DNA from: an uncultured Eubacterium sp.
GTDB lineage: Bacteria > Bacillota > Clostridia > Peptostreptococcales > Anaerovoracaceae
Direction of reading: 5' to 3'
Assembly (NCBI GenBank): GCA_946555345.1
Contig: CAMNSS010000001.1
Coordinates: 124,001-188,000 of the forward strand
DNA length: 64,000 bases
Positions 9,156-16,975 of the stretch are shown here, piece after piece (the stretch's first letter is position 1; every line of letters begins with the position of its first letter). The position numbers and the translations under genes are program-made. A model generated the notes under the pieces. The model saw nothing but the letters and a program-made list of their open reading frames with translations, was not told where the DNA came from and ran no database searches.

Positions 9156-9530
9156 TTACTGTCCAATATCGGCTGTCGCGTCATCTAATGCGTGCAGAAA
9201 CTCAGCTTTTTCCAGGGGCTTGAATACAAAACCCGCAATACCGGTTTCTTCCGCCTTTTCCAATGCTTCATCATATGCTAGCGAGCTTGCGACAATGATT
9301 TTCGCATCATTCCATTTATCCAGGATCAACTTGCTGGTATCAATCCCGTTAATTCCCGGCATGATGATATCCATGACCACAACATCCGGCAACAGTTCGC
9401 CATACATCCGCATGGCCTGTGCGCCATCCTTCGCATAGCCAACGACCCGGTAATCTGACCCGTCCAGCATATATTTGATTTCCTCATACACAAATACCGA
9501 GTCATCAACTGCCAACACACGTTTCTCCAT
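9156..9530 (-). CDS. Stand-alone response regulator receiver (CheY-like)
   Basis: A 124-residue single receiver domain with no output domain. The acidic pocket is VDDS near residue 9. The phosphoacceptor aspartate is in VVVMDIIMPG near 53. The switch residues are the serine in VASS and the lysine in FKPLEKAEF. GGGAGGA precedes the ATG. It is the first gene of a two-gene leftward unit with fapA. No histidine kinase is nearby, so the phosphodonor must be encoded elsewhere. The family is certain; its cellular target is not visible. Confidence 0.9.
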   Translation of the reverse strand: MEKRVLAVDDSVFVYEEIKYMLDGSDYRVVGYAKDGAQAMRMYGELLPDVVVMDIIMPGINGIDTSKLILDKWNDAKIIVASSLAYDEALEKAEETGIAGFVFKPLEKAEFLHALDDATADIGQ

Positions 9531-10514
9531 TTTATCCTCCCGTCATAAATAACTTTATCCAATGAACACGAAGTCCATTTCCGTTTTTTTTTTATTAAAA
9601 ATGTTTCCGGGCTTTGAGATTCGCAATGTGAATCATGTCCGCAATTTTGAAACGAACTTTACGTTATAAATTATACTTGATTTCAAATATTTTGGCAACA
9701 AAATTGGCCGCTTGAAAATACGGCAAGATTTTACAGGTAAAACTTTTAAAGATTTGCCCGTGGTACAAGGAATAAATGGGAAAAGTGTGAGAGCAGGAAA
9801 AAACAGCGGAAGATGCAAATGAAAACGGAAATCCGGCAATGCCCGTAATGGGCGGGAAGCCTTTGACAAACAAAAGATCCGAGATAAACATGATGCTCAT
9901 GATAAACAGGAAATTAGGAAGACTCGTGACGGGAAAAAGATCCTTGCCAAACAAAAAAGAATTTTAGATAAGGGGAATCTTAAATAAGAGAACAGGCAAC
10001 CTTGAATTATGTAAACTTAACCTTGCCAAAAAAAGCTTACATTTAGCTACCTTCACCGTTAGGCGCTAAAAAAGAGCGAAAACGGTGAAAACCATATTTG
10101 TTCCGGATATGGCAGGCTCTTTAAGATAAGGGAGCAGCGAACGAAATGAACTATTTTCCACAGAAAACGCAAATTTTACAGCGCACAAGCTTGTAACCAG
10201 CTTACCGCCGCAAAAAAGCACAACAATAAACCGGACGCCGCGGCCTCTCCCTCAAAAAATTATGTAAATGGTATGGTCCCATGCAATTTTTTCACCGAAA
10301 ACAGGAAAAATTTATCGAAAACGGTAAAATCCAAGGCTGGCCTCCGCAAGACTCGCGCTTTGCGGCAAAATCCAAAAACCTGCACCCGCAAAGCCTGCGC
10401 TTTGCAGTGAAATTCAAAAACTTGCGCTCGCAAAGCCTGCGCTTCGCAAAGCTATCGTACGCCAATCTTTAGTTTTATAAAAATATCCACACTTTACAAA
10501 ACACGTATGTAACA
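9531..10514. other. Large intergenic region with hairpin and repeats, no gene seen
   Basis: Nearly 1 kb without a credible gene. The left half is A-rich and contains scattered related words such as TTGCCAAACAAAA. A stem-loop at 10050-10088 pairs TTCACCGTT with AACGGTGAA and has an inner CGCT/AGCG stem. The right end carries a 42-base tandem repeat (separate entry). Short open frames here are repeat-derived and have no ribosome-binding site. Confidence 0.6.
10354..10452. repeat. 42-bp tandem repeat, about 2.3 copies
   Basis: Two units of about 42 bases (10356-10397 and 10398-10439) begin CGCTTTGC, contain AAAAACCTGC or AAAAACTTGC, and end GCAAAGCCTG. A partial third unit runs to 10452. Units 1 and 2 differ at a few positions. 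The unit length is a multiple of three, so an open frame runs through it, but it lacks a start signal. It lies 3' of the leftward SDR gene. Confidence 0.7.
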
Positions 10515-11312
10515 TCAATAATACAGTTCCTTTGCACCTTTATATTCTTGAATCGTATTGCCGCCATCCACGACAAAAGACTGACCCGTTATATACGATG
10601 CTTTATCAGAAGCCAGAAACACATTCATGTTTGCGACCTCCTCCGGCGTGCCGCTTCGCCCAGCAGGTGTATTTTCCCCGCCCGCCGCCTCTTCCGGCGT
10701 CGTGTAAGACGTTTCAATCCAGCCGGGCAACACGCTGTTGATGCAAATATTGTGCTTTGCCACCTCTATGGCGATAGACATACTCATGCCAATAATTGCC
10801 GCTTTTGCAGCGCTGTAAGCCGCCTCACATGGATTGCTGGCAACCGGTCCTGTCACCGAAGAGGTATTGACGATCCTGCCGTATTCCTTTTCGATCATAT
10901 ATGGCAATACTTCCCGTGTAACATTACAGGTGATGTTCAAATTCCGGTTGATATCGCTGTCCCATACTGCATAAGGCATCTGTGCGAAAACCGTAGCCTC
11001 TTCTTCAATGCCTGTCTGTACCATTCCAGCATTATTGATTAAGACATCAATCCTGCCGTAGCATTCTGCGATATGGTTGACCAGCTTTTTCACTTGCGCA
11101 CGATCCATTAGATCGGCAACGCAGCCCTCCGTCTCAATGCCAAGCGCTTTTAATTCCGCTTCCCGTTCATAAATCCGCTCCGTTGTCGCTGTTATGATAA
11201 TACGGCCGCCCAATGACCCGAGAAGCTTCGCCGTATGAAAACCAATGCCGATCGGACTTCCCGCACCGGTAACAAGGCATACTTTTTCCGTAAAATCGAT
11301 AAATTGTTTCAT
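10515..11312 (-). CDS. SDR-family NAD(P)-dependent oxidoreductase
   Basis: Classical short-chain dehydrogenase/reductase of 265 residues with a Rossmann fold. Cofactor binding is at GAGSPIGIGFHTA near residue 16, and the structural NNAG motif near 90 (LINNAGMVQ) is present. The catalytic set is Ser in TSSVTGP near 150 and Tyr/Lys in YSAAKAA near 165. C-terminal ITGQSFVVDGG is standard. The substrate cannot be read from sequence; 3-oxoacyl-ACP or sugar/alcohol dehydrogenases are the nearest types. It appears monocistronic, with a divergent DUF4180 gene upstream. Confidence 0.88.
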   Translation of the reverse strand: MKQFIDFTEKVCLVTGAGSPIGIGFHTAKLLGSLGGRIIITATTERIYEREAELKALGIETEGCVADLMDRAQVKKLVNHIAECYGRIDVLINNAGMVQTGIEEEATVFAQMPYAVWDSDINRNLNITCNVTREVLPYMIEKEYGRIVNTSSVTGPVASNPCEAAYSAAKAAIIGMSMSIAIEVAKHNICINSVLPGWIETSYTTPEEAAGGENTPAGRSGTPEEVANMNVFLASDKASYITGQSFVVDGGNTIQEYKGAKELYY

Positions 11313-11381
11313 TTCCTGTTCTCCTTATGTTATCTTCCTGCGCTGCTGGTAACCGCCCGCACAATTCCTAAAGCATACTCA

Positions 11382-11410
11382 TTGAAAAATTCATAACGCT
11401 ATGTTATCAT
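11382..11410 (+). promoter_or_regulatory. Candidate sigma-A promoter for the DUF4180 gene
   Basis: TTGAAA (11382-11387), 17-bp spacer, TATCAT (11405-11410). It lies about 80 bases before the DUF4180 start in the divergent gap. Confidence 0.5.
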
Positions 11411-11488
11411 ATTGCAATGCCGAAAGCGTGAAAACGGTGATAGTATAGGATATTGCCTGCCATTCAGAGAAAAGGAGGCATAAATATA

Positions 11489-11854
11489 ATGTTTGAAAAA
11501 ATTAATTGCGGCAATGGCGCCATCGCGGTCCTCTCTAACAATGGCGAATTGATTGCCAACGTCGATTCTGCGCTCGATTTGCTGATGTCTGCTAAATATG
11601 AAGCAGGCACAGCGTATATCGCCGTAGATAAAAAGCAAATCGCTGAGGATTTTTTTGTGTTAAGCAGCGGCTTAGCCGGCGAAATCCTCCAAAAATATAT
11701 CAATTACGGTGGAAAGCTCGCAATATTTGGCGATTTTTCACATTATACCAGCAAACCGTTAAAAGACTTCATCTATGAAAGCAACAAAGGAAAAAATATT
11801 TTCTTCACTGCTACAAAAGAGGAAGCGATACAAAAATTAGCAGAAATCATGTAA
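11489..11854 (+). CDS. DUF4180 family protein
   Basis: A 121-residue soluble protein. It matches the DUF4180 pattern: an N-terminal beta pair (GNGAIAVLSNNGELIANVDSALDLL), a core with FFVLSSGLAGEILQKYINYGGKLAIFGDF, and the end KPLKDFIYESNKGKNIFFTATKEEAI. The function of the family is unknown; members often look like small stress or regulatory proteins. The ATG at 11489 follows AAAGGAGGCATAAATATA, and the 12-residue longer form lacks a binding site. It is divergent from the SDR gene. Confidence 0.8.
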   Translation: MFEKINCGNGAIAVLSNNGELIANVDSALDLLMSAKYEAGTAYIAVDKKQIAEDFFVLSSGLAGEILQKYINYGGKLAIFGDFSHYTSKPLKDFIYESNKGKNIFFTATKEEAIQKLAEIM

Positions 11855-12161
11855 CAGGCAAAATCCCTCTATCATATGTAAATATGCTTGTATGCAAGAA
11901 AACCGTTTTCGGCATAAAATCACCGTACCCCATAACCAGCACAATAAATCATCCCTGCGCTGAACACGAGGTTTTCTCGATACAATAACGCTGGCAACAA
12001 CAGAAATACTGCAAAATGCGAAAATCACAGATATGCCGCACGCTGCACAAGCGCTTCAAATTTTGGCAAGAGCAACTTCACGTTACAGCCTATGCCCCAA
12101 ATCTTAGCAGCATAAATTCTTTTTACAGCTTGCGCGCCGGTTGTAGCGGCACGATTTCACG
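11855..12161. other. Intergenic, nothing recognised
   Basis: About 300 bases between convergent genes. I see no gene, terminator or ordered repeat. Confidence 0.5.
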
Positions 12162-13070
12162 CTATAGTTCACGTCCCGGCTTTTTTTGAAACGATACATT
12201 GCTGATGATAATCGCTGCAATCAGCATCAGCCCGCCTATGACCTGCACGATTTCAAGCTGCTCGCCAAGCAACAGACAGCCAAACAGCGTTGCCGATACG
12301 GATTCAAGCGGAAAAATCACGCCCGCCTGGTTTGCAGAGGCATACTTCGTGCCATAGGTAAACAATAATTGCGTGAGGAACGTACCGAGGAATATCAAGT
12401 ATACGAACTCCAAGAAAACAGGAGCTGTCAATTCCATTTGCGGCGGCTCTTCCATAAGCAATGCCGCCACAAGCGCAATCAGGAATGTGAAAACAAACTG
12501 GCTTGCCGTAATAAATTCGACCGAAGACTTCTCCGTAAACTTATCGACCGCAACGATTGCCCCGCCATAACCAAACGCACTCAGCAAAGTAAGGACTTCC
12601 CCTAGCCCGATCGATAACTCGCCTGTCGAAAAGCCCGTTACCGACATAATGCTAACGCCGATAAGTCCGATCAATGCACTGACAAAGACCTTGCCCTTCG
12701 GCCGATGCTTTTCCACCGCCCAAACCATGAACGGGACTAAAATCACATACGCCGATGCAAGAAATGCGTTAATCCCCGCATTCGTAAGCGCAAGCCCCAT
12801 GATTTGCAGGGCAGAGCCAAGACCAAAACAGCAGCCGCATATTGCGCCCCTTTTCCAGTCGGAAAGCGTCGCTTCCTTGAAATGCTTTCGCCAGACAATC
12901 ACCGCAAACAGTGAGGTTAAAAACATCCTAACCACATTGCTCCAGTTCGGCGGCATGACATCCAAGACATCCTTTGCCACGACATATTCTCCGCCCCACA
13001 GCAGCGCTGCTATGATGAGCGCTGCAATTCCGACCGATGCGCCGTATTTTTGAGCCATCTTTTCTAACAA
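12162..13070 (-). CDS. EamA/DMT-superfamily permease
   Basis: Membrane protein of about 302 residues with ten predicted hydrophobic segments in two EamA halves. The first begins AALIIAALLWGGEYVVAKDV and the second has FGYGGAIVAVDKF. The ending GQLEIVQVIGG-like block and LLIAAIIISN are typical of drug/metabolite transporters. The substrate is unknown. The best start is TTG at 13070, with AAAGGA 9 bases before it. The next in-frame ATG (13058) has no Shine-Dalgarno, and a still longer start would read into degenerate repeat DNA. Confidence 0.8.
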   Translation of the reverse strand: MLEKMAQKYGASVGIAALIIAALLWGGEYVVAKDVLDVMPPNWSNVVRMFLTSLFAVIVWRKHFKEATLSDWKRGAICGCCFGLGSALQIMGLALTNAGINAFLASAYVILVPFMVWAVEKHRPKGKVFVSALIGLIGVSIMSVTGFSTGELSIGLGEVLTLLSAFGYGGAIVAVDKFTEKSSVEFITASQFVFTFLIALVAALLMEEPPQMELTAPVFLEFVYLIFLGTFLTQLLFTYGTKYASANQAGVIFPLESVSATLFGCLLLGEQLEIVQVIGGLMLIAAIIISNVSFQKKPGREL

Positions 13071-13622
13071 AATCCCGCTTCCTTTCCCGTTCCTTTTTAG
13101 TTTCGCATTGTCAAATTGCTGTATTGCCAGGTTATCATATTCCCAAGTTTGCAAGCTACTGCATCGCTGGGATGCCGCATTATCACATTACCGCATTACT
13201 ACACTGCCAAGTTACCGCATTACCAGGTTTGCAAATCGCTTCTTCAATTTGCCGCATTGCTGTATTACCGCATTGTCGCACTGCTACACCGCCGGGTTAC
13301 CGAAGTACCGCATTATCCGCAAACTGTCTGCAAGGGTTCTTTCCCCGCAAGACCTCTTTTATTTTCGTAATCATTATAAAGTATATCGCAACGGTAGAGT
13401 CAAGGAAATTTTGTAAAATATCGGCGCAAAGGACCAGCATTGCGAAATACCTGCTCTATATGCCATGTGAAAAGGTTGCCCGTTCCGATTATTACACCAA
13501 AGAGCCGCCGCAAAGCGCTCACGCTGTATGCCATGCGAAGCCCCGTCTATTTTTACCGAGGCCTATCCTTATCAAAGCGCTGTATTCCATGTGAATCATG
13601 CCGCCCCATTCCCTCGCTGCAT
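13071..13622. repeat. Intergenic region with degenerate short repeats
   Basis: From about 13105 to 13325 the DNA is built of poorly conserved 9-12-base words: TTACCGCATT, TTGCCGCATT, GCTGTATT and AGGTTTGCAA, several of them more than once. Open frames across it are repeat artefacts. The right part (13330-13622) holds nothing I recognise. Confidence 0.6.
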
Positions 13623-14132
13623 TTATTGTTGTGCCAAATATTCTTTTAATGAACGGTCTTGAAACTGTTTTTCTGCCCGTTCGGAACATTCAAACAGCCC
13701 TAAACCATTTTGGCTTTTATAATCTTTATCTGCGCCGCTTTCAATTAAAAACTTTACAATTTCTGTTTCCCCAAACCAGCCTGCATGTATCATCGTTTCA
13801 TTTAAACACTCTTCTCTATCATCCGCTAAATATTTTATGAGTTCTTTTAAAACTGTGATTCTTTTTTTGTTTAAACTTTCATTTCTCCCATAAACAGTAT
13901 GGAGCATATATTCCTTAACATTATTTAAAGATGCAATATGGCTCAAAACAAACTTCAAAATTTCAACATAACCATTATTGCAGCTAGGGAAAAGCAGTTT
14001 TCCCCATTCTTCCTGCGTTAAAGGCGTTTTACGATTTATTTTATTGATATGATTGATTACTTGTTCATCTGTTTGATCTTGGTTTCTTTTTCCAATATAG
14101 ATCTGTAAATTCCTCAGTTCTTGCTCAGACAT
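13623..14132 (-). CDS. Ankyrin-repeat protein
   Basis: A 169-residue soluble protein. The clearest ankyrin unit is near residues 112-145 (ETMIHAGWFGETEIVKFL, then IESGADKDYKSQNG); an earlier weaker unit reads SCNNGYVEILKFVLSH. No catalytic domain is visible. Small Ank proteins of this size often act as immunity or adaptor proteins. The gene follows a short SUFU-like gene by 27 bases in the same direction, an arrangement seen for orphan immunity genes of polymorphic toxins, but no toxin is present. It is AT-richer than the flanking genes. Confidence 0.7.
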   Translation of the reverse strand: MSEQELRNLQIYIGKRNQDQTDEQVINHINKINRKTPLTQEEWGKLLFPSCNNGYVEILKFVLSHIASLNNVKEYMLHTVYGRNESLNKKRITVLKELIKYLADDREECLNETMIHAGWFGETEIVKFLIESGADKDYKSQNGLGLFECSERAEKQFQDRSLKEYLAQQ

Positions 14133-14159
14133 AATTTCATCTCACTTTCAAATTATAAT

Positions 14160-14381
14160 TTACAAAACCGAAGCCCTATTATAATCCATTATATCATTTT
14201 TAATTTTCTCATATAATTCTTTTACGCCAATTTCTTTGTCCCGAATGGCCCTTAATTCGCGATCAGTTACCCCCACAAATTCAACAAAGCGAACTTTTCC
14301 ATTTGGCGCATTGATTTGTTCATCTTCTTTATTTATGTTTGCACTGTTTTTCTTAAACCGATCAAATAATCCTATAGCCAT
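14160..14381 (-). CDS. Short protein resembling the C-terminal part of a SUFU-domain protein
   Basis: 73 residues. The stretch VRFVEFVGVTDRELRAI, followed by a helix (VKELYEKIKND), resembles the end of suppressor-of-fused (SUFU) domain proteins, which are frequent bacterial immunity proteins. A full SUFU domain is about 170 residues, so this would be a remnant or a fusion: the first 25 residues (FDRFKKNSANINKEDEQ) look unrelated. The match is by eye and weak. AAAGGGG lies only 2 bases from the ATG. Confidence 0.45.
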   Translation of the reverse strand: MAIGLFDRFKKNSANINKEDEQINAPNGKVRFVEFVGVTDRELRAIRDKEIGVKELYEKIKNDIMDYNRASVL

Positions 14382-14644
14382 ATCCCCTTTACAATTATTA
14401 AATCAATTATACCATGAATTTCCTCTATCTTTCCATTGGAAACACCCGCATTTTTCAATGCTTGCACATATAGGAGCGGAAGCCATGCAGGCAAGCGCAC
14501 GCTCGGGACATTCCCAGCCAAACACGACGCTCAATATATAGCTGCCTTTCTGCGAGCCAAGATAAACGCCTGGCGGATGACTTGCCAGCATTTTTATCAA
14601 TGCAAAATAGGTTTTTACGGAATTTTTACGGAAAACAACAATTT
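14382..14644. other. Intergenic, nothing recognised
   Basis: Short open frames on both strands lack ribosome-binding sites and family resemblance. Confidence 0.5.
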
Positions 14645-14677
14645 AAAACCCTGCGACCATTGGAATCGCAGGGTTTT
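14645..14677 (-). terminator. Terminator of tRNA-Leu
   Basis: A 12-bp perfect stem, AAAACCCTGCGA with TCGCAGGGTTTT, around a 9-base loop. It lies 2 bases beyond the encoded CCA end of the tRNA on the minus strand, and T residues follow the stem in that direction. Confidence 0.9.
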
Positions 14678-14679
14678 CT

Positions 14680-14762
14680 TGGTGCGCCTGGAGGGACTCG
14701 AACCCCCACGGTCTCCCACTAGAACCTAAATCTAGCGTGTCTGCCAGTTCCACCACAGGCGC
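14680..14762 (-). tRNA. tRNA-Leu(UAG)
   Basis: An 83-nt class II tRNA. The 7-bp acceptor GCGCCTG pairs with CAGGCGC, followed by discriminator A and an encoded CCA. The D-arm begins TGGTGGAAC. The anticodon stem CTAGA/TCTAG carries the loop TTTAGGT, giving anticodon UAG, which reads CUN leucine codons. A long variable arm and the TTCGAGTCC T-loop are present. The first ~20 nt are duplicated about 175 bp upstream (separate entry). Confidence 0.96.
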
Positions 14763-14765
14763 ATA

Positions 14766-14914
14766 TCATAACAATTATTTTATTTTATCCTGCGCCAGCC
14801 ATGAACTGGGGGACACGCTTTTGCGTGGCTGCGTATTTTCTCCAAACTTGTTTGGCTAAGAAAATACGACAGCAGCGAGCTGCAAGCGAGCTGGAGTGCT
14901 GCGGCGCAGCACGT
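14766..14914. other. Structured ~150-nt insert between duplicated tRNA-Leu 5' ends
   Basis: It lies between 14742-14765 and 14915-14938, which are identical 24-base copies of the 5' end of tRNA-Leu plus GCATA-side flank. The insert holds several hairpins: CACGC/GCGTG (14814-14827), a composite GTATTTTCT-CCAAAC / GTTTGG-AGAAAATAC stem (14833-14867), and GTGCTGC/GCAGCAC (14896-14912). The hairpins suggest a small mobile repeat or a structured RNA, but no coding capacity is seen. Confidence 0.55.
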
Positions 14915-14938
14915 TGCCAGTTCCACCACAGGCGCATA
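14915..14938 (-). pseudogene. Truncated copy of tRNA-Leu 5' end
   Basis: On the minus strand this repeats the first ~20 nt of the downstream tRNA-Leu exactly (acceptor strand and start of the D-arm, GCGCCTGTGGTGGAAC), then diverges. The flank beyond the 5' end also matches (ATAACA versus ATAACG after two changed bases). It could be an integration footprint or the remnant of a tandem tRNA gene. Confidence 0.75.
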
Positions 14939-15041
14939 GGCATAACGAAAAAGCCGATTTAATAGATTCAACGCTATTCAGTATATAAACTCCGCAGGCA
15001 AAAGTCAATAGTAAATTTTTCCGTCCCACAATCCTGCGCAC

Positions 15042-15172
15042 CAGGCATATTGCAAAGGCTACTTCTCCCAAACATCCAGGCGCATTGCAAAAGCTCCCCT
15101 CATACAAACGCCCAGGCGCATTGCAATGCTTTCCGCTTACAAACATCTTGGCATATCACAAGATTCCTTTTA
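15042..15172. repeat. Degenerate ~35-bp tandem repeats
   Basis: Three to four units with the form CCAGGC(G/A)(C/T)ATTGCAAA, then about 10 variable bases, then ACAAAC. Units begin near 15043, 15078, 15113 and, weakly, 15148. They lie immediately 3' of the leftward sulP gene. Confidence 0.6.
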
Positions 15173-16816
15173 CATATGCTCCTGTTGTGCGATCACGATC
15201 GCCTCTTCCGCACTCTGGAATACATATTCCTCGCCGATCAAATCGATCAGCCCGCCCCTGCGCATTTCTTCCAGCACCTTTGGCTGTACGCTGGTGAGAT
15301 AAACTTCCGTGCCGTTTGCCTCCAGCTCCTCCACCATCTCCACGAGCGCTTGTATCCCCGAAAGGTCTATTACTGGAACGCCGCGCATGGAAAGAATCAG
15401 TCCTTCCGTCACGCCCTCCTGTTCATAGAGGGTTTTCGTCAATTTATCCACCACAGCGAAGAAAATTGCGCCAGTCAGATATGCGATCCGCACTTTTCCC
15501 GATAATTTCGGCAGCTTGATGCCGATTTCCGCAAGCCGGTCAGCTTCGATTTCACTTACAGTAATATCAATATCGGTCAGCTTAATCAATATCAGGATTA
15601 CCGAGAACGCCACACCGATAATAATCGCTTGCGTCAAATCCAACACAACCGTCGCAGCCATAGTGATAAAGAATTTCATCATGCCAGACTTGAATTTATG
15701 ATCGAATATGTAATGAATGTTTTCCCAGTCATTCATGCGCCATGCCGTTACAATCAGCACGCCAGCAAGGGCAGAAAGCGGGATCGCAGACATGACAGGA
15801 GCAAGAATAAACATGGAAAGCAACAAAAATACGGCATGGAAAATTCCCGCCAGCCTGGTCTCACACCCAGCTTTAATCGCTACGCTGGTTCTGGCGATCG
15901 CAGCCGTAGCAGGCACGCCGCCAAAAAATGGAATCACGATATTGCCGATCCCCTGCGCCACGAGTTCCCTATCCGCATTCAGTTCTTCATCCTTCATCTT
16001 GCCAGCAGACGCACCGCACAATAAGCTTTCGATCATGCCTAAAGCAGCGATAGAAAGCGCTGGAACGAAGAGATCCCAGAACTGGTCCGGATTCAGCCCC
16101 GTAAAGGAAAGCCGTTCATCCAAGAAAATCGTCTGTGGAATTTCCCCCACGACCGCTACATCCAGCTTCAAAAAATGATTAACCGCTAAAATGAGAATAA
16201 TCGCCGCCAAAGAAGCTGGAAACTTTTCATTGAGCTTCTTCGGCCACAGCAACATGATTACGATAACTGCGCAACCGATCGCAACCGCTTCCAAATTAGG
16301 GTGAAACCCATCGGTGAAATATGAAATCACCTTCATGATCGCAAGGTCGCCTTTTGATGTTACGCCAAAGAAATTATCTAACTGCCCCAGTGCGATAATA
16401 ATGGCAATCCCCGAAGTAAACCCGGTAATGACCGAAGATGGAATATAGTAAATCATATGGCCGAGCTTCAGCAGTCCTGCGATAATTAAAATAATCCCTG
16501 CTAAAAAACATGCGGTCAAAATCCCCTGCATCCCATATTTAGAAGCAAGCGTAACCAAAATCGCAGTCATTGCGCCCGTCGGTCCCGATATTTGAAACGA
16601 TGCGCCCGAAAGCGCACTGATTACGATTCCGCCGATAATAGCCGTAACAAGGCCGGCCGCCGCAGTCGCACCGGAACTGACGCCAAACGCCAGCGCCAAC
16701 GGAAGCGCCACCGCCGCCACCGTCACGCCCGCCATCAAATCCTTGCTTAAGCGTTTCCCGTTATATCCACGAAATTCCAACTTAATATCGCTCATATATT
16801 GCTTTAATAAATTCAT
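15170..16816 (-). CDS. SulP-family inorganic anion transporter with STAS domain
   Basis: A 548-residue inner-membrane protein. Residues ~1-420 form the SulP core with many membrane helices. ALAFGVSSGATAAAGLVTAI and SGPTGAMTAILV are the conserved substrate-pore region. A C-terminal STAS domain (about 435-545) contains LILSMRGVPVIDLSGIQAL. SulP members carry sulfate, bicarbonate or other anions, and the substrate cannot be read here. The binding site GGGGGAAGC precedes the ATG. Full length and intact; it stands alone. Confidence 0.9.
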   Translation of the reverse strand: MNLLKQYMSDIKLEFRGYNGKRLSKDLMAGVTVAAVALPLALAFGVSSGATAAAGLVTAIIGGIVISALSGASFQISGPTGAMTAILVTLASKYGMQGILTACFLAGIILIIAGLLKLGHMIYYIPSSVITGFTSGIAIIIALGQLDNFFGVTSKGDLAIMKVISYFTDGFHPNLEAVAIGCAVIVIMLLWPKKLNEKFPASLAAIILILAVNHFLKLDVAVVGEIPQTIFLDERLSFTGLNPDQFWDLFVPALSIAALGMIESLLCGASAGKMKDEELNADRELVAQGIGNIVIPFFGGVPATAAIARTSVAIKAGCETRLAGIFHAVFLLLSMFILAPVMSAIPLSALAGVLIVTAWRMNDWENIHYIFDHKFKSGMMKFFITMAATVVLDLTQAIIIGVAFSVILILIKLTDIDITVSEIEADRLAEIGIKLPKLSGKVRIAYLTGAIFFAVVDKLTKTLYEQEGVTEGLILSMRGVPVIDLSGIQALVEMVEELEANGTEVYLTSVQPKVLEEMRRGGLIDLIGEEYVFQSAEEAIVIAQQEHM

Positions 16817-16921
16817 GCTTCCCCCATGTCTCTATTTGAATCATCCTTCCTAATCTATTATATATGGGCGGGAATTTTATTCAATGGGTGAAACCCTAAC
16901 TAATTTGCTGAATTTGCCGTA

Positions 16922-16958
16922 AAAAAGACGCACGGCTTGAAACGCCGTGCGTCTTTTT
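16922..16958 (-). terminator. Terminator after the M23 peptidase gene
   Basis: A 15-bp perfect stem AAAAAGACGCACGGC / GCCGTGCGTCTTTTT around a 7-base loop. It lies 18 bases beyond the M23 stop and ends the long leftward replication operon. Confidence 0.93.
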
Positions 16959-16975
16959 ATCGTTTCCGTTCTGTT

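Noticed and set aside
10281-10472. 63-codon frame through the 42-bp repeat
   Set aside because: No Shine-Dalgarno; explained by a repeat unit divisible by three.
13105-13325. CRISPR array
   Set aside because: Repeat words are 9-12 bases, diverged and without regular spacers; no cas genes.
13037-13594. 185-codon frame over the degenerate repeats
   Set aside because: Repeat artefact overlapping the N-terminus of the DMT gene on the other strand.
14680-14938. Integrated prophage or island at tRNA-Leu
   Set aside because: No integrase or phage genes; only a ~150-nt insert lies between the duplicated ends.
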